This document shows positions 15,602-27,259 of a stretch of DNA of 64,000 nt, piece after piece. Made by a program: the position numbers and the translations under genes. Location: positions 2,046,001-2,110,000 of the forward strand of contig NZ_LR134002.1 of NCBI RefSeq assembly GCF_900635155.1. The letters run 5' to 3'. Source of the stretch: Streptococcus sanguinis. Its GTDB lineage: Bacteria > Bacillota > Bacilli > Lactobacillales > Streptococcaceae. The first letter of the stretch is position 1; each line of letters opens with the position of its first letter. The notes beneath the pieces were generated by a model. That model was not told where the DNA came from. It made no database searches and worked only from the letters and a program-made list of their open reading frames with translations.

Positions 15602-18600
15602 TCAGTCTTCTTTACCTTTCAATTTTCCTAGACCTAAAGCACCAATAATGGCTGCTAAACCTAAATATGGCAGATAGACTGTATCTTTGGCTCCCGTTTC
15701 TGGCAGAAGAGAAACAGGAATCTTTTTAGCCACTGGAGTTGGGTTGGCTCTTCTCGGATCGTTTACATCCGAAACAATCAGATGCTGTGACTTAGGAGTG
15801 ACTGTTGTAACTGTATTTGAAGCATAGACCACACGATTGACGGTATTGATGTAGGTATTTTCAAAAGTACCCGCAGCAATCCGCTTCATCTGTAGATAGG
15901 TTTCAGCCTGAAAAGCTGAATCCAGAGAAATAGTCTCTAAGAATTCTTCCTTGAAACGAATAGAAATCAAGCCTTTCTCAAGATCAATATTCGCAGCTGT
16001 ATACTCAGTCAAATCTGTACCAGCCTTTATCACCTTACCATCTTTGAGCGTGATGTCTACTTTGGCAAAGGTTTTGTAAGCCCCCGTGTACTCATCGCCT
16101 CGTTGATCATAATCATCCACAAAGCTATAGTCTGTCAAATCTTCAGAGTGGTTAGCAGGGATTAAGCCGCCGATGAGACGGTAGTTAAGGTGCCGTCCCA
16201 AAGTCAGTTCCTTGCCATCCAAGTTCTCTGCACTTGTCGGATCCAAACTCAGGGTAACATCTTTTTCAGGACTGATTTTAGGAACATTGTTCACGACTAC
16301 GTCTGTCGCATAACCATTTCCAAAGTCAATTTGATAAGCCCGGTTCTCGAATTTACCGCCTGTGCGGCCCATTCCTTCTTTGACAGCCATAGGGTTTGTT
16401 ATCGTCAAAGACTTACCTGTTACGACATATTGGTCATAAAAGGCTTGGGCATCGTCTGCTGCAAAGAGTTGGAAAGAACCTTTAACAGTGATATTCGCCT
16501 TTTGAAGGAGCTCTCGAACTGCTGCAGGGGCTTTTTCAAGGCTCTCGTAGTGGGTCACTGTCACGCCTGCCACAGCTTTGCCATCCGCATCTACTAGCTT
16601 GACTAATTCCGGACGAAGTTCAAGTGCTTCTTCCGGATAGTCATCTACATAGTAGAAACCTTTTTGAATCGTGCTCTTAGATGACTTGTCACCCTTATAC
16701 TGATCCAAATCCCAAGTCAGCTCGTAGTAATTGGTCGAACCAGCCAAGACTTCCTTACCATCAATCACCAATCCTGCCTTATTTTTATTGACCTTGGTTG
16801 GCTTGATGTAATTATTGCTAGGATTATCTGAATCATCAGGCTTGCCTGGCGTAGTCACGCGTACTACGTTTGAGCGGACACCATAGGCATCATTGACTGT
16901 AAGGGTGAAATTATTGGTATAAGTCGCGCCATCGTTGAGCACTTGGCCGACTACTGTTGGAAAGAGCGTAGTAACTTCTTTGGTCGTATCAGCGTTATAA
17001 GTAGCTAGAGTTGCTGCAGTTGCCTTAAATGTTACTGTGTGACTAGCCTTATCATAGCTGACGTCAAAACCTGCACTAGCAGCTTTCGTTGCTTCTAAGT
17101 CAACTTCATAACCACTTGGCAACGGATCAGCAATGACAAAAGAAGTCGTCTCGCTGCGTCCAGCTGGAAGAGCTTCTGTCTTTAAGGCAAACTGAACGAC
17201 GGACTGCTTAGCTACAAGAGTCTTATCAATATTGGTGCCTTGGTCATTTTGAATTTCTTTATTAATCTGCGGTTGAGATTGCAAGAGATTATAATGATAA
17301 TGCACAGTCGGAGCTACGGGCGCTGCTGGCTCTTTTTGATAAACAGGCGCTGCTGGTAAGGTTGGCAGCGGGCTATAAGTTGGTTCTACCGGCTTATTAG
17401 GCTCTGGTGTATCTGGTGTAGGTGTTGGCGCTTCCGGCTCCTTCTCATAAGTCGGTGCTACCGGAGGTGTTGGCTCCTTTTCATAGGTCGGTTCTACCAC
17501 TGCTGGCCGAACAGTTTTTTCCACTTCATAGCTTGGCTCAGATGGCTTACTAGGCTCTGGTGTATCCGGTGTACGCGTCGGTGGCGTCGGATCTTTTTCA
17601 TAAGTCGGTGCTGCCGGAGGTGTTGGAAGAGCCTTCGGTGTTGGTGTAGTTGGAGCTGGATCCAAAGGCTTAAGCGCTTCTTCGCTTGGCACTGCAGGAG
17701 CTGTAGGAGCTACGGGCGCTTCCGGTTCTTCTACTGTGATGATTGGCAGATCATTCGCTCGAACATCACCATTAATCGCAAACCAAATATTTGGTTTCTT
17801 AGGAGCTAGTTTGTCAGCCCTACGTGGATCAGTAGCTTCTGGCTGGCCTAACACTTCAGAAGAGGAAATCGTTCCAATCGTCATGCTGTTGGTTGTACCA
17901 GAAATTTCCACCGCTCCTGCCCCATACCATGAGTTAGGAGCATCTGTAGTGTCCCAGCCTGAGTCTGGCTGAGCATTCTTATACATGGTAAAGCGAGATC
18001 CGCCAACTCCTTTTTTGAAGTTTTCAGACTCAGTCGCATAGATTTGGCCGTTCTTTTCACCAATAGATGAACCCGAAATCTTGTTGAAAGTTCCTGTATA
18101 ATCTTTGGCCATTTCGATAGAGTTAGCTTCACGGTTGAGGGAAGCCACGGACATCAAAGCCTGATCAAAATTAATAGGTTGGCCTTTATCATCATAAAAG
18201 ACAAATTCCGTCTTCACAAAGAGAGAGGTTGCATCTTCAAAATTTCCTGTATAAGCGGAAGCAAAAACTCCCATTGTCGGGTCTTTAAAAATACCTAACC
18301 AAGCCTTATCATTGCGGAATTGAGAGCTTGGATCAAGAGTATAAGTATAAACGATTTTAGAAACTTTTTTCCCTCGATAATAAGTTCCCTGAAGATTTGT
18401 ATAGGTTGCTGTTGCAGACTGACCGCGACTCAACAAAACAGAAGACCATTCAGTCGGCCCTTTACCGCTTGTTACGTTAGAACTATAGTCTGCATACTTG
18501 CCAACTGTACCAAAACTTTCCTGCTGGTTGGTCTGATAGTTGGCATTTTGAATGTCTGTTACTTTGAAGTTGTCCAACTGGAAGAGTTTCTTAGAAAACT

Positions 18601-20122
18601 CTGCAGTATTCTTCACAGCGGCTTCCATGCCAGCATAGCTGACGAACTCACCAGTTGTAGTCAGTGACAGATCAGCATTAGGTTCTGATTTGAAAACCAG
18701 ACTTTGCGCAATTGGACGGCTCAGATGCCCGTCTTCAGTCTTCTTTGCTTCTGCGATAGCCAGTCCAGCCTTAATCTTGGCCTGTTCAGCATCATATTTA
18801 GCCTTATCTTGCTGATACTTGGCTAATTTTGTGTTATAGACAGCCAAATCAGCATTATACTGGGCCAACTGAGCTTGATAGTTTGCTTGGGCTTGAACAT
18901 TACGCTTCTTGATTTCTTCATTTTCAGCTGCTATAGTGGCATTCTTAGCTTGGTTCTCTGCTAGCTTTTGCTCATATTCTTTTTGAGCTGCCGCATTTTC
19001 AGCTTCAACTTGAGCCTTTTTAGCTTCATAAGCTGCTAAATCTGCTTCATATTGAGCTTTTTTATCTTGATTTTCCTTTTGGATACGGGCCAATTCTGCC
19101 TGATAATTCGCCTGAGCAGTTTGATATGCCGCTTCATTATCAGCATTCGTCTTTCGGACAGTTGCTAAATCTGTTTGATATTGGGCAAGTGCTGCCTCGT
19201 AGGCCTCTTTTGCAGCCGCATTCCTCTGTTTAATAGCTTCATTATCAGCAGCAATCTTAGCATTGGCAGCTTGAGTATCCGCTAAAGCTTTTTCATACCG
19301 GGCCTTAGCCGCCGCATTCGCCTTCTGAACACGATCAAGCTCACTTGCATAAGCCGCCATAGCCGCATCATAATTAGCCTTTGTTTCGGCATTCAGTTTT
19401 TGGACACGGGCCAACTCTGCATCATAGGCCGCTTTTGCCGCTTGGTAAGCTGCCGCATTATCTGCGTTGGTCTTTTGAACCGCTGCTAAATCTGTTTTGT
19501 ACTTGCTCAGTGCTACTTCATAATCTGCTTTCAGCTGAGCATTTTCTGCTGTGATCCGAGCTACTTCTGCTTGATGAGCAGCCAAATCTTTAGCATATTG
19601 CTCCGCTGTCGCTTTGTTTTCTGCTGTAATCCGAGCTACTTCTGCCTCGTAGGCTGATACTTTTTCTTTGTACTCCTTGACCTTGGCATCAATCTCGGTT
19701 ACTTGCGCTTCATAATCCGCTGCAATCTCCGCTTTTTTGTCTGCTGTTTCTTGAGCAGTCTGGGCTACTCCATTGTCAACAGCTGGGTCTTTGACCACTG
19801 TCAGCCCAGCTTCTTGAGCCTTTTTGACGCTTTCATCTAAACCAGCTGTTGGAACAGTCACTGTCACACCGCCATCTGCCTGACCTGCTTGGGCCTGACT
19901 CTCTTGAGATGCCTGACTGGCTGGCCCTTGAGCTTGAGGCAGATTAGTCGCTGCATTTCCAGTACCTACCATTTCAGTATTGACAGGACTATTGGTATCA
20001 GATACCACTTCATCTGCTCTTACTTGCATCGTTGACGTTAAAAAAGCCGCACCTAGAACAGCACCGCATAAAGTTTTAACAGCCTTGTTTTTCCGAAAAC
20101 CAAAAACTTCTTTTTTCTTCAT
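15602..20122 (-). CDS. Antigen I/II family adhesin (Ssp/SpaP type), LPXTG-anchored
   Basis: This 1506-residue wall-anchored fibrillar adhesin belongs to the family that binds salivary gp340, collagen and other oral bacteria. It has a signal peptide at residues 1-36 and an alanine-rich heptad A region at about 130-460, with repeats such as [28 protein letters not shown]. The variable lectin-like V domain is at about 460-795. The proline-rich P region is at about 795-940 ([19 protein letters not shown]). C-terminal C1-C3 domains run at about 945-1465, then LPETG at 1473-1477, a hydrophobic segment and a charged tail. The A and P regions form the long stalk. It lies downstream of pgk, separated by a terminator, so it is an independent transcript. 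Confidence 0.95.
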   Translation of the reverse strand: MKKKEVFGFRKNKAVKTLCGAVLGAAFLTSTMQVRADEVVSDTNSPVNTEMVGTGNAATNLPQAQGPASQASQESQAQAGQADGGVTVTVPTAGLDESVKKAQEAGLTVVKDPAVDNGVAQTAQETADKKAEIAADYEAQVTEIDAKVKEYKEKVSAYEAEVARITAENKATAEQYAKDLAAHQAEVARITAENAQLKADYEVALSKYKTDLAAVQKTNADNAAAYQAAKAAYDAELARVQKLNAETKANYDAAMAAYASELDRVQKANAAAKARYEKALADTQAANAKIAADNEAIKQRNAAAKEAYEAALAQYQTDLATVRKTNADNEAAYQTAQANYQAELARIQKENQDKKAQYEADLAAYEAKKAQVEAENAAAQKEYEQKLAENQAKNATIAAENEEIKKRNVQAQANYQAQLAQYNADLAVYNTKLAKYQQDKAKYDAEQAKIKAGLAIAEAKKTEDGHLSRPIAQSLVFKSEPNADLSLTTTGEFVSYAGMEAAVKNTAEFSKKLFQLDNFKVTDIQNANYQTNQQESFGTVGKYADYSSNVTSGKGPTEWSSVLLSRGQSATATYTNLQGTYYRGKKVSKIVYTYTLDPSSQFRNDKAWLGIFKDPTMGVFASAYTGNFEDATSLFVKTEFVFYDDKGQPINFDQALMSVASLNREANSIEMAKDYTGTFNKISGSSIGEKNGQIYATESENFKKGVGGSRFTMYKNAQPDSGWDTTDAPNSWYGAGAVEISGTTNSMTIGTISSSEVLGQPEATDPRRADKLAPKKPNIWFAINGDVRANDLPIITVEEPEAPVAPTAPAVPSEEALKPLDPAPTTPTPKALPTPPAAPTYEKDPTPPTRTPDTPEPSKPSEPSYEVEKTVRPAVVEPTYEKEPTPPVAPTYEKEPEAPTPTPDTPEPNKPVEPTYSPLPTLPAAPVYQKEPAAPVAPTVHYHYNLLQSQPQINKEIQNDQGTNIDKTLVAKQSVVQFALKTEALPAGRSETTSFVIADPLPSGYEVDLEATKAASAGFDVSYDKASHTVTFKATAATLATYNADTTKEVTTLFPTVVGQVLNDGATYTNNFTLTVNDAYGVRSNVVRVTTPGKPDDSDNPSNNYIKPTKVNKNKAGLVIDGKEVLAGSTNYYELTWDLDQYKGDKSSKSTIQKGFYYVDDYPEEALELRPELVKLVDADGKAVAGVTVTHYESLEKAPAAVRELLQKANITVKGSFQLFAADDAQAFYDQYVVTGKSLTITNPMAVKEGMGRTGGKFENRAYQIDFGNGYATDVVVNNVPKISPEKDVTLSLDPTSAENLDGKELTLGRHLNYRLIGGLIPANHSEDLTDYSFVDDYDQRGDEYTGAYKTFAKVDITLKDGKVIKAGTDLTEYTAANIDLEKGLISIRFKEEFLETISLDSAFQAETYLQMKRIAAGTFENTYINTVNRVVYASNTVTTVTPKSQHLIVSDVNDPRRANPTPVAKKIPVSLLPETGAKDTVYLPYLGLAAIIGALGLGKLKGKED
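17300..17740 (-). repeat. Proline-rich P repeats of the antigen I/II gene
   Basis: The coding sequence contains imperfect repeats built on [13 protein letters not shown] and [15 protein letters not shown], forming the polyproline-II half of the adhesin stalk. At least three related units are visible. Confidence 0.8.
18740..19740 (-). repeat. Alanine-rich A repeats of the antigen I/II gene
   Basis: Repeats of about 80 residues rich in Ala, Lys, Glu and Tyr, with periodic YxAxLAxxQ and NAAAKxxY motifs, form the long alpha helix that winds around the P region. Confidence 0.8.
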
Positions 20123-20467
20123 TTTTCTCCTCCCCCTGCTAACTTTTACAGTCTGCAGTTATCCCAAGCCCTCCGAAAATCAAAAAATAATTGAAACCTC
20201 CTACTGGAAGCTCCATTCTCATTTTGACTCTCTGTAAGCATCAGAATATATACCTTTATCCTATCAAGTTTTCCCTCGTTTTGCAAGCATTTTTTCCTCA
20301 GTTTATTTACCTTTTTTGTTTTTTGGACATTGATTGCATAATGTCTATTTTTGGTTTTCTCTTCCCTCTCTGTTCCACAGATTTTACGTAAAAAAGAAAG
20401 GACCAGTCTTTACTAGTCCTTCTCTTATTATAGTTTTATAGAATATTAAATATTCTAGGTTTACTGC
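20123..20467. other. Intergenic region between pgk and antigen I/II
   Basis: This 345-bp stretch is AT-rich and has no supportable gene. It contains the pgk terminator near 20391-20422 and presumably the antigen I/II promoter; TTGCAA-17-TAGGAT on the minus strand is a possible match but weak. A GGGGGAGGAG ribosome binding site lies directly before 20122. Confidence 0.6.
20391..20422 (-). terminator. Terminator of pgk
   Basis: On the minus strand AAGGACTAGT pairs with ACTGGTCCTTT (one mismatch) and is followed by a T-rich run. Confidence 0.75.
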
Positions 20468-21664
20468 TTATTTCTCAGTCAGTGCTGCAAGTCCTGGTAA
20501 TACTTTACCTTCAAGGAGTTCCATTGATGCTCCACCACCAGTAGAAATCCATGAGAACTTGTCTGCACGGCCAAGGTTGATGGCTGCGGCAGCTGAGTCA
20601 CCACCACCGATGATTGATTTTACGCCAGGTTGTTTCACGATAGCGTCCATAACACCGATTGTACCAGCTTGGAAGTCTGGGTTTTCAAATACACCCATAG
20701 GGCCATTCCAGACAACAGTTTTCGCACCAGTCAACGCTTCATCAAATTTAGCAATAGATTTAGGACCGATATCCAAACCAAGGAAGCCTGGATCCACTGC
20801 TTCACCTTCAGTGTCTTTCACTTCAGTGTAGTCAGCAAATGCGTTTGCTTCTTTAGAGTCAACTGGCAAGATCAATTTGCCGTTTGCTTTTTCAAGAAGA
20901 GCTTTCGCAACATCCAATTTGTCTTCTTCTACAAGTGAGTTACCGATTTCGATACCTTGCGCTTTGTAGAATGTGTAAGTCATACCACCACCGATAAGGA
21001 CTTTATCAGCTTTTTCAAGCAAGTTTTCGATAACACCGATCTTGTCAGATACTTTTGAACCACCAAGAATGGCTACGAATGGACGTTCTGGAGTTTCAAC
21101 CGCTTCTTGGATATAAGCAATTTCGTTTTCAAGAAGGAAGCCAGCAACTGCTTTTTCAACGTTTGCTGAGATACCTACGTTAGATGCGTGTGCGCGGTGA
21201 GCTGTACCGAATGCATCATTTACAAAGATACCGTCTCCAAGAGATGCCCAGTATTTACCAAGTTCTGGATCGTTTTTAGATTCTTTCTTGCCGTCCACAT
21301 CTTCAAAACGAGTGTTTTCAACCAAAAGAACTTGTCCATCTTCAAGAGCATTGATAGCTGCTTCCAATTCAGCGCCACGAGTGACACCTGGGAAAACAAC
21401 GTCTTGACCAAGTTTAGCAGCCAAGTCTGCAGCTACTGGTGCAAGTGATTTACCTTCTTTGTCTGCTTCTTCTTTGACACGTCCAAGGTGAGAGAAGAGA
21501 ATTGCACGACCGCCTTGCTCAATGATGTATTTAATAGTTGGAAGAGCTGCAGTGATACGGTTGTCATTCGTAATCACTCCATCTTTCAATGGTACATTAA
21601 AGTCTACACGAACGAGGACTTTTTTACCTTTCAAATCAACGTCTTTAACAGTAAGTTTTGCCAT
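20468..21664 (-). CDS. pgk: Phosphoglycerate kinase
   Basis: This 398-residue glycolytic kinase transfers phosphate from 1,3-bisphosphoglycerate to [29 protein letters not shown] is the standard N-terminus, so the ATG at 21664 is used rather than the in-frame start at 21685. ISHLGR-type [12 protein letters not shown] binds 3-phosphoglycerate, and the nucleotide site includes [31 protein letters not shown] and [10 protein letters not shown]. The length is normal. Codon use is that of a highly expressed gene. Confidence 0.98.
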   Translation of the reverse strand: MAKLTVKDVDLKGKKVLVRVDFNVPLKDGVITNDNRITAALPTIKYIIEQGGRAILFSHLGRVKEEADKEGKSLAPVAADLAAKLGQDVVFPGVTRGAELEAAINALEDGQVLLVENTRFEDVDGKKESKNDPELGKYWASLGDGIFVNDAFGTAHRAHASNVGISANVEKAVAGFLLENEIAYIQEAVETPERPFVAILGGSKVSDKIGVIENLLEKADKVLIGGGMTYTFYKAQGIEIGNSLVEEDKLDVAKALLEKANGKLILPVDSKEANAFADYTEVKDTEGEAVDPGFLGLDIGPKSIAKFDEALTGAKTVVWNGPMGVFENPDFQAGTIGVMDAIVKQPGVKSIIGGGDSAAAAINLGRADKFSWISTGGGASMELLEGKVLPGLAALTEK

Positions 21665-21752
21665 GTTACAAAAACTCCTTTTCATATTTTATACGCAACT
21701 ATTATATCATATTTCCCAAAAGTTTTCTTGATATAAGGAAAATTTTCACAAA

Positions 21753-21775
21753 AAAGAAGTGCCACGCACTTCTTT
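21753..21775. terminator. Hairpin upstream of pgk
   Basis: AAAGAAGTGC and GCACTTCTTT form a perfect 10-bp stem with a 3-nt loop between the VIT1-type gene and pgk. Confidence 0.6.
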
Positions 21776-21870
21776 CTCTCGAACTTTGGAATTAGAAAAT
21801 AGGAAAAAGGGCGCTAAACTCATTCAGACAATAGTTAAAGCTGGATTTTTCTCTAGATTTGACAACTCAA

Positions 21871-21893
21871 AAAGTCAGTAAAAGCACTGACTT
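21871..21893 (-). terminator. Terminator of the VIT1-type gene
   Basis: AAGTCAGT and ACTGACTT form an 8-bp stem; on the minus strand it is followed by TTTTT, 15 bp after the gene's stop. Confidence 0.75.
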
Positions 21894-21908
21894 CAATTTT
21901 TCTTATTC

Positions 21909-22598
21909 TTATATGGCAAAAGCCTGCCCTACAGCATAGGTAACAGCCATGGTTAAAAGACCGATAATGAGGTTGCGAATCATAGCATTTTTGAGTGGTG
22001 CTTTGCCCAATCTAGCGCTGGTATAGCCTGTTCCCAAAAGGGCCAAGGCCACGATTAGAACGGTTGCCCAGATACGGACGCTGGCTGGAAGCAGGATAAT
22101 GGTAATCATAGGGAAAAGCGCACCAACAGCAAAGGCTAAAAAGCTTGATACGGCAGCATGCCAGGGATTAGTGAACTCCTCAATCTCGATTCCATATTTT
22201 TCCTCTACCAAAGCCTCCAACGGATCTTGGAGAAAAGCCCGATTGGTCATGAGCTGGGCAGAAGTCTCACACTCGCCATTTTGAACATAGGCAGCATAGA
22301 GAGACTGCCTAGCAATATCCGGATTTTTCTCTAAAAGCTCTCGCTCTCTGGCAACAGCAGCTTCTTCTGTATCCTTTTGAGTAGAAACAGAAACATACTC
22401 TCCACCAGCCATAGAAAAGGCGCCCGCAAAGACTGCCGCCAAACCAGACAGAAAGATAATCCAGACATCGTCCGTCGCACTAGCCACCCCAATAACTACA
22501 CCTGCTATGGAAATAATGCCGTCATTAGCTCCTAAAACCCCAGCCCGCAAGATATTCAGCCGACCGCTAAAATTCGTATCAATTTTATGTTCTTCCAC
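21909..22598 (-). CDS. VIT1/CCC1-family membrane transporter
   Basis: This 229-residue membrane protein resembles VIT1/CCC1 iron/manganese transporters. The start HKIDTNFSGRLNILRAGVLGANDGIISIAGVVIGVA is the conserved first helix with the metal-site Asp-Gly, and GAFSMAGGEYVSVSTQKDTEEA is the second signature. A soluble helical insert (residues about 85-140) connects to the last three helices. Exporting excess Fe or Mn from the cytoplasm is the likely role, inferred from family. It is monocistronic, with terminators on both sides. Confidence 0.88.
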   Translation of the reverse strand: MEEHKIDTNFSGRLNILRAGVLGANDGIISIAGVVIGVASATDDVWIIFLSGLAAVFAGAFSMAGGEYVSVSTQKDTEEAAVARERELLEKNPDIARQSLYAAYVQNGECETSAQLMTNRAFLQDPLEALVEEKYGIEIEEFTNPWHAAVSSFLAFAVGALFPMITIILLPASVRIWATVLIVALALLGTGYTSARLGKAPLKNAMIRNLIIGLLTMAVTYAVGQAFAI

Positions 22599-22713
22599 TA
22601 TTTAAATTTTCTCTTTCTTTTTATTTATAATGATTATAAATAAAACCTAAAACTAATACAAGAGAAAATCGAAAAATGAGAAAAGTTCTACTATTTAAGA
22701 GAAGAAAGACATT

Positions 22714-22742
22714 GAAAAAAGAGCCGTTTTAAACGACTCCTC
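22714..22742 (-). terminator. Terminator of leuS
   Basis: On the minus strand GAGTCGTTT pairs with AAACGGCTC (one G-T pair) and is followed by TTTTTT. Confidence 0.75.
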
Positions 22743-22774
22743 TCTAAATTCACTATAATGCTGTAACAAACTAA

Positions 22775-25276
22775 TTATTTCACCACGATATTAACTAGTT
22801 TATTTGGCACACTAATCACTTTCACGACTTCTTTGCCAGCGATTTCAGATTTAATTTTCTCATCTGCAAGGGCAATTTTCTGCAGTTCCTCACGGCTCAG
22901 GTCCTTAGCTACGACTAACTTAGCACGGACTTTACCCTTGATTTGAACTACGATTTCGACCTCTGCCTCGACTAGTTTGCTTTCATCATAAGTTGGCCAA
23001 GCTACGTAGGAAATGCTCTTGCCAGTTTGAGCTACTGCCTGCCAGAGTTCTTCAGCCAAGTGCGGTGCGAAAGGCGCAAGCAATTGAATGAAACCTTTAG
23101 CGTATTCGACATAGAGTTTTTCTTCCTTGTTGGCTGCATTGACAAAGATCATGAGCTGGGCAATGGCTGTGTTAAACTTGAGCTCCTCAATCTGCTCTGT
23201 GACAGACTTGACTGTTTCATGGTAGGCCTTGTCGAGTGCTCCGCTATTTTCAGAAACCAGCTCCTTAGAGTTAAGGAGACGATAAACCCGATCCAAGAAC
23301 TTGCGGCTGCCTTCCAGACCTTCTTCACTCCAAGCGATGGAGGCATCCAGCGGCCCCATGAACATTTCATAGACACGAAGCGTATCGGCACCATACTGCT
23401 CTACTACATCGTCTGGGTTGACCACATTCTTCAGAGATTTAGACATCTTGGCTGGTGCTTGCTCCAGTTCTTCTCCCGTTTCGATGTTGAAGAAAGAGCC
23501 ATCTCGTTTTTCCACCTTGTCTGTCGCCACTAAAGCACCACGGCTGTCACGGTAGCTAGTCCCCAGAATCATTCCTTGGTTAAAGAGTTTTTGGAAAGGC
23601 TCTTTGGTCGGAACCACTCCGATATCATAGAGGAACTTGTGCCAGAAGCGGGCATAGAGGAGGTGGAGTACAGCGTGCTCTGCGCCACCGATATAAATGT
23701 CAACTGGAAGCCAAGCCTTGAGCAAGTCTTCGTCTGCTAATTTCTCATTGTTGTGGGGATCAATGTAACGCAGGTAATACCAGCTGGAACCAGCCCATTG
23801 AGGCATGGTGTTGGTTTCGCGGCGTCCTTTGACACCATCTTCCCGAGTCACTTCCAGCCAGTCAGTCAGATTGGCCAGAGGGCTTTCACCAGTACCAGAA
23901 GGACGGATATCCTTGGTTACAGGCAAGACAAGTGGAAGTTCATTTTCAGGAACAGCCGTTGAAGTCCCATCTTCCCAATGAATAATTGGAATCGGCTCCC
24001 CCCAGTAGCGTTGACGGCTAAAGAGCCAGTCGCGCAGGCGATAGGTGACTTTTTCATTTCCGACACCTTCTGCTTCCAGCCAAGCTACCATCTTGTCAAT
24101 CGCGCCAGCCTTGTCCAAGCCATCTAGGAAGCCAGAGTTAATATGCGGACCGTCTTCTGTGTAAGCAGCTTCAGCAACATTGCCACCCTCTAGAACCGGA
24201 ATAATCTCTAAATCAAACTGCTTAGCAAACTCCCAGTCGCGCTCGTCATGCGCAGGAACAGCCATGATGGCACCTGTTCCGTAGCTTGCAAGCACATAGT
24301 CGGCAATCCAGATTGGGATTTCCTTGCCATTGACAGGATTGATGGCATAAGCTCCTGTCCAGACACCAGTCTTCTCCTTAGCCAAATCAGTCCGAGCCAG
24401 GTCGGATTTAAGGCTAGCTGCATGTTTGTAGTCTGCAACTGCTTGGGCTTGTTCTGCACTTGTAATGGCATCAACGAGAGCATGCTCTGGAGCCAAAACA
24501 GCATAGGTCGCACCAAAAAGGGTGTCCGGACGAGTCGTAAAGACGGTGAAGTCCTTGTCTGTGTCCTTAATCTTGAAGGTTACATTGGCACCAGTTGACT
24601 TGCCGATCCAGTTGCGCTGCATATCCTTGATAGACTCTGGCCAGTCCAGCTCCTCCAAGTCATTGAGCAAACGTTCTGCATAGGCTGTGATTTTCAGCAT
24701 CCACTGACGCATAGGTTTACGAACGACTGGATAGCCACCGCGCTCAGATGTGCCGTCTGGCAGAACTTCCTCATTAGCGATAGCCGTTCCCAGCTCTTCA
24801 ACCCAGTTTACTGGCACTTCAGCTTCATAAGCCAGGCCTTTTTCGTAAAGCTTGGTAAAAATCCACTGGGTCCACTTGTAGTAGTTAGGGTCAGTTGTAT
24901 TGACCTCCCGGTCCCAGTCATAGGAAAAGCCCAAAGCATTGATTTGACGCTTAAAGTTGGCAATGTTTTCTGCTGTAAAGTCAGCTGGATCATTTCCTGT
25001 ATCCATGGCATATTGCTCAGCTGGCAAACCAAAGGCATCCCAGCCCATAGGATGAAGAACGTTATAGCCCTGAGCCCGCTTGTAGCGGCTGAGGATATCT
25101 GTCGCCGTGTAGCCCTCCGGATGCCCTACATGGAGCCCCGCTCCTGATGGGTAAGGAAACATATCCAGCGCATAAAAGTTAGGCTTCCCTTTGTCCGTAC
25201 CTGTCTTAAATGTATGGTGCTCCGCCCAATATTTCTGCCACTTGGGCTCGATTTCTTTGTGATTATAATAAGCCAT
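22775..25276 (-). CDS. leuS: Leucyl-tRNA synthetase
   Basis: This 833-residue class I aminoacyl-tRNA synthetase charges tRNA-Leu. [24 protein letters not shown] is the usual start; the frame extends upstream to 25393, but GGAG and the conserved N-terminus fix the ATG at 25276. The HIGH motif appears as HVGH in [21 protein letters not shown] in [19 protein letters not shown], and the CP1 editing domain contains [18 protein letters not shown] sequence ([21 protein letters not shown]). No T-box signature (AGGGTGG-type) was seen in the 160-bp upstream region. Confidence 0.98.
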   Translation of the reverse strand: MAYYNHKEIEPKWQKYWAEHHTFKTGTDKGKPNFYALDMFPYPSGAGLHVGHPEGYTATDILSRYKRAQGYNVLHPMGWDAFGLPAEQYAMDTGNDPADFTAENIANFKRQINALGFSYDWDREVNTTDPNYYKWTQWIFTKLYEKGLAYEAEVPVNWVEELGTAIANEEVLPDGTSERGGYPVVRKPMRQWMLKITAYAERLLNDLEELDWPESIKDMQRNWIGKSTGANVTFKIKDTDKDFTVFTTRPDTLFGATYAVLAPEHALVDAITSAEQAQAVADYKHAASLKSDLARTDLAKEKTGVWTGAYAINPVNGKEIPIWIADYVLASYGTGAIMAVPAHDERDWEFAKQFDLEIIPVLEGGNVAEAAYTEDGPHINSGFLDGLDKAGAIDKMVAWLEAEGVGNEKVTYRLRDWLFSRQRYWGEPIPIIHWEDGTSTAVPENELPLVLPVTKDIRPSGTGESPLANLTDWLEVTREDGVKGRRETNTMPQWAGSSWYYLRYIDPHNNEKLADEDLLKAWLPVDIYIGGAEHAVLHLLYARFWHKFLYDIGVVPTKEPFQKLFNQGMILGTSYRDSRGALVATDKVEKRDGSFFNIETGEELEQAPAKMSKSLKNVVNPDDVVEQYGADTLRVYEMFMGPLDASIAWSEEGLEGSRKFLDRVYRLLNSKELVSENSGALDKAYHETVKSVTEQIEELKFNTAIAQLMIFVNAANKEEKLYVEYAKGFIQLLAPFAPHLAEELWQAVAQTGKSISYVAWPTYDESKLVEAEVEIVVQIKGKVRAKLVVAKDLSREELQKIALADEKIKSEIAGKEVVKVISVPNKLVNIVVK

Positions 25277-25383
25277 TCTTTTCTCCATTTTTTGTACTGT
25301 TTCTATTATACCATTTTCAAGGGATTTTGAAAGACGGAATTTCATGACTGCCAGACACATCAGACAAGGGAGCTCTCCACCAA

Positions 25384-25430
25384 AAAAAGCCACATTGTCA
25401 TCCCTGCGGTCGAAAGGTGGCTTGTTTTAT
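25384..25430 (-). terminator. Terminator of gldA, related to the one at 35424
   Basis: AAGCCAC pairs with GTGGCTT over a long loop, with a T-run on the minus strand. The right half, GAAAGGTGGCTTGTTTT (25412-25428), is identical to 35452-35468 at the other end of the catabolic island. Confidence 0.7.
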
Positions 25431-25439
25431 ATTTTGCTT

Positions 25440-26534
25440 TTATTTATCCAAACCTCTGACATATTGGTCGACTGCTAGGATGGCACCTGCAATGTCAGAA
25501 GCTGAAATCTCAAATGGCATCTGATGGATGGTTTCGCCCTCAATCGTCGCTTGCTGACCAACTTTGAGCAAATCTTCATAACTAGCATTTTCCAAATGCA
25601 TTTCTTTCAGAGTGGTCGGCATACCAATCTTTTGATAGAAGCGAATATATTTTTCCAATTCTTCTTTAGGTCTGTTTTCTAAGAAGAGTTGGGTCAAGGT
25701 TCCATAGGCAACTTTTTCACCGTGGGTCAGGTGATGAATATCGCCTGTGAGAGCTGTAAAGCCATTGTGGATGGCATGGGCTGCTGCTAAACCTCCGCTC
25801 TCAAAGCCGACGCCGCTGAGAAGGGTATTGGCTTCAATGATATTTTCCAGAGCTGGGGTCACAACTTTTGCTTCACAGGCTGCGATAGCCTGCAGGCCAT
25901 CTGCAAACAGTGTTTCTTCACACTTCTTCGCAATTGCTACACCAGCTAAGCTCTGTCTTTGTCCCAGCATGGTAGTGCCATTTTTCTGCTGGACAGCACG
26001 CGCTTCTACCCAAGTCGCTAAACCATCTGCAATCCCAGAAGCCAAAAGCCGTTTTGGCGCTCCAGCAATCACTTTCGTATCCACCAAGACAAGTTCTGGG
26101 TTTTTACTATAGAAAATGTATTTTTCAAAGGCGCCATCTTCTGTATAGATAACAGAAAGTGCTGAAGTTGGGGCATCCGTAGAGGCAATGGTTGGCGCAA
26201 TGACTACGGGACGACCTAGTATGTCTGCAATCGCCTTCGCACTGTCAATCGTTTTCCCACCGCCTAGACCAATAACCAAGTCTGCTCCGTCTTTTTCAGC
26301 CAGAGCAACGACCCGATCAATTTCAGCATCTGAAGCTTCTCCGTTAAAAGCGACATGCAGCACATGAAAACCATAACGAGTAAGGTAGTCATTGAATTTT
26401 TCCCCAATAATCTGGTAAACTACATCATCACAAAGCAAGACTGGATGGCTTCCTAATTGAAGAATCTGTTTTGCATTTTCAAACAGGGCATTTTCTCCCT
26501 GAATATAACGAGACGGGCTTGCAAAAATTCTCAT
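25440..26534 (-). CDS. gldA: Glycerol dehydrogenase family protein (GldA)
   Basis: This is a 364-residue iron/zinc-type NAD-dependent alcohol dehydrogenase. The NAD loop is IGLGGGKTIDSAKAIAD near residue 95, and metal-site histidines lie in GLAAAHAIHNGF and LTHGEKVAYGT. Classically it interconverts glycerol and dihydroxyacetone, but GldA also reduces hydroxyacetone to 1,2-propanediol. It is the last gene after the glycyl radical enzyme and the FSA aldolase, so reduction of the aldolase product is its likely job here. A 42-bp gap separates it from the aldolase gene. Confidence 0.93.
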   Translation of the reverse strand: MRIFASPSRYIQGENALFENAKQILQLGSHPVLLCDDVVYQIIGEKFNDYLTRYGFHVLHVAFNGEASDAEIDRVVALAEKDGADLVIGLGGGKTIDSAKAIADILGRPVVIAPTIASTDAPTSALSVIYTEDGAFEKYIFYSKNPELVLVDTKVIAGAPKRLLASGIADGLATWVEARAVQQKNGTTMLGQRQSLAGVAIAKKCEETLFADGLQAIAACEAKVVTPALENIIEANTLLSGVGFESGGLAAAHAIHNGFTALTGDIHHLTHGEKVAYGTLTQLFLENRPKEELEKYIRFYQKIGMPTTLKEMHLENASYEDLLKVGQQATIEGETIHQMPFEISASDIAGAILAVDQYVRGLDK

Positions 26535-26576
26535 AGAACACCTCTTTCTTTTTTATAGATAGAGCATTATATATGT

Positions 26577-27245
26577 TTAAATGTATTCCTGATTGTGAAT
26601 TGCTGACCAGTCAGCAGCAAAGTCATCCACTGCCTTAGAGATAGACGGCATGGCAAAAGCTGCTGCAAAGATATCTGGTCCTGCTGTAATGGCTTGGGCC
26701 CCATCAGCAAAAGCACGATTGATTTGGTCAACATTCTTAAAGGAAGCTGCCAATATTTTGCTGGCGGAATGATCCCGCTCAATTGCCTGAGCTAGCCGGC
26801 TAATCACAGCATCTGAATCAATATTGAGATTTTCCATGCGGTTATAGTAAGGAGCAAGATAGTCAGCCCCCGCTTCAATAGCTAATAGACCTTGAAAGGT
26901 CGTATAAATGGCTGTCGCTGTAATCTTGTAGCCTTCTGCTTTGAGAGTTTTGATAGCTGCCAGCCCAGCCGGTGTGACCGGAACTTTAATATAGACAGCA
27001 TCACCGCATTTTTTTCGAATTTCAGCGGCATCCTTCAAGATGCCCTCATAATCTTTAGCAACAACCTGCACATGGATAGATGGACCTTCTCCTATGATTT
27101 CCCGAACAGCGCGAATCCGTTCGAAGAAATCTATTTTCCCTTCTTTTTTTGCGATGGTCGGATTAGAAGTCACTCCCGCCAAGGGGAGGACTTCCGACCA
27201 TTTTTTTATCTCCTCTAAATTTAAGGTATCAAGCATGAATTCCAT
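26577..27245 (-). CDS. Fructose-6-phosphate aldolase-like protein (FSA/TalC family)
   Basis: This 222-residue TIM-barrel Schiff-base aldolase belongs to the short transaldolase subfamily. [36 protein letters not shown] matches the FsaA/TalC N-terminus. The lysine nucleophile is in [15 protein letters not shown] near residue 87. At about 220 residues it has FSA length, not that of full transaldolase. FSA enzymes cleave fructose 6-phosphate or 1-deoxyfructose 6-phosphate to glyceraldehyde 3-phosphate and a C3 ketone. Placement between the glycyl radical enzyme and gldA fits that reaction sequence. Confidence 0.9.
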   Translation of the reverse strand: MEFMLDTLNLEEIKKWSEVLPLAGVTSNPTIAKKEGKIDFFERIRAVREIIGEGPSIHVQVVAKDYEGILKDAAEIRKKCGDAVYIKVPVTPAGLAAIKTLKAEGYKITATAIYTTFQGLLAIEAGADYLAPYYNRMENLNIDSDAVISRLAQAIERDHSASKILAASFKNVDQINRAFADGAQAITAGPDIFAAAFAMPSISKAVDDFAADWSAIHNQEYI

Positions 27246-27259
27246 AAATTGGACCTCTT

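Noticed and set aside
25277..25439. T-box riboswitch upstream of leuS
   Set aside because: No T-box core or specifier-like stem was seen; the hairpin present is the gldA terminator.
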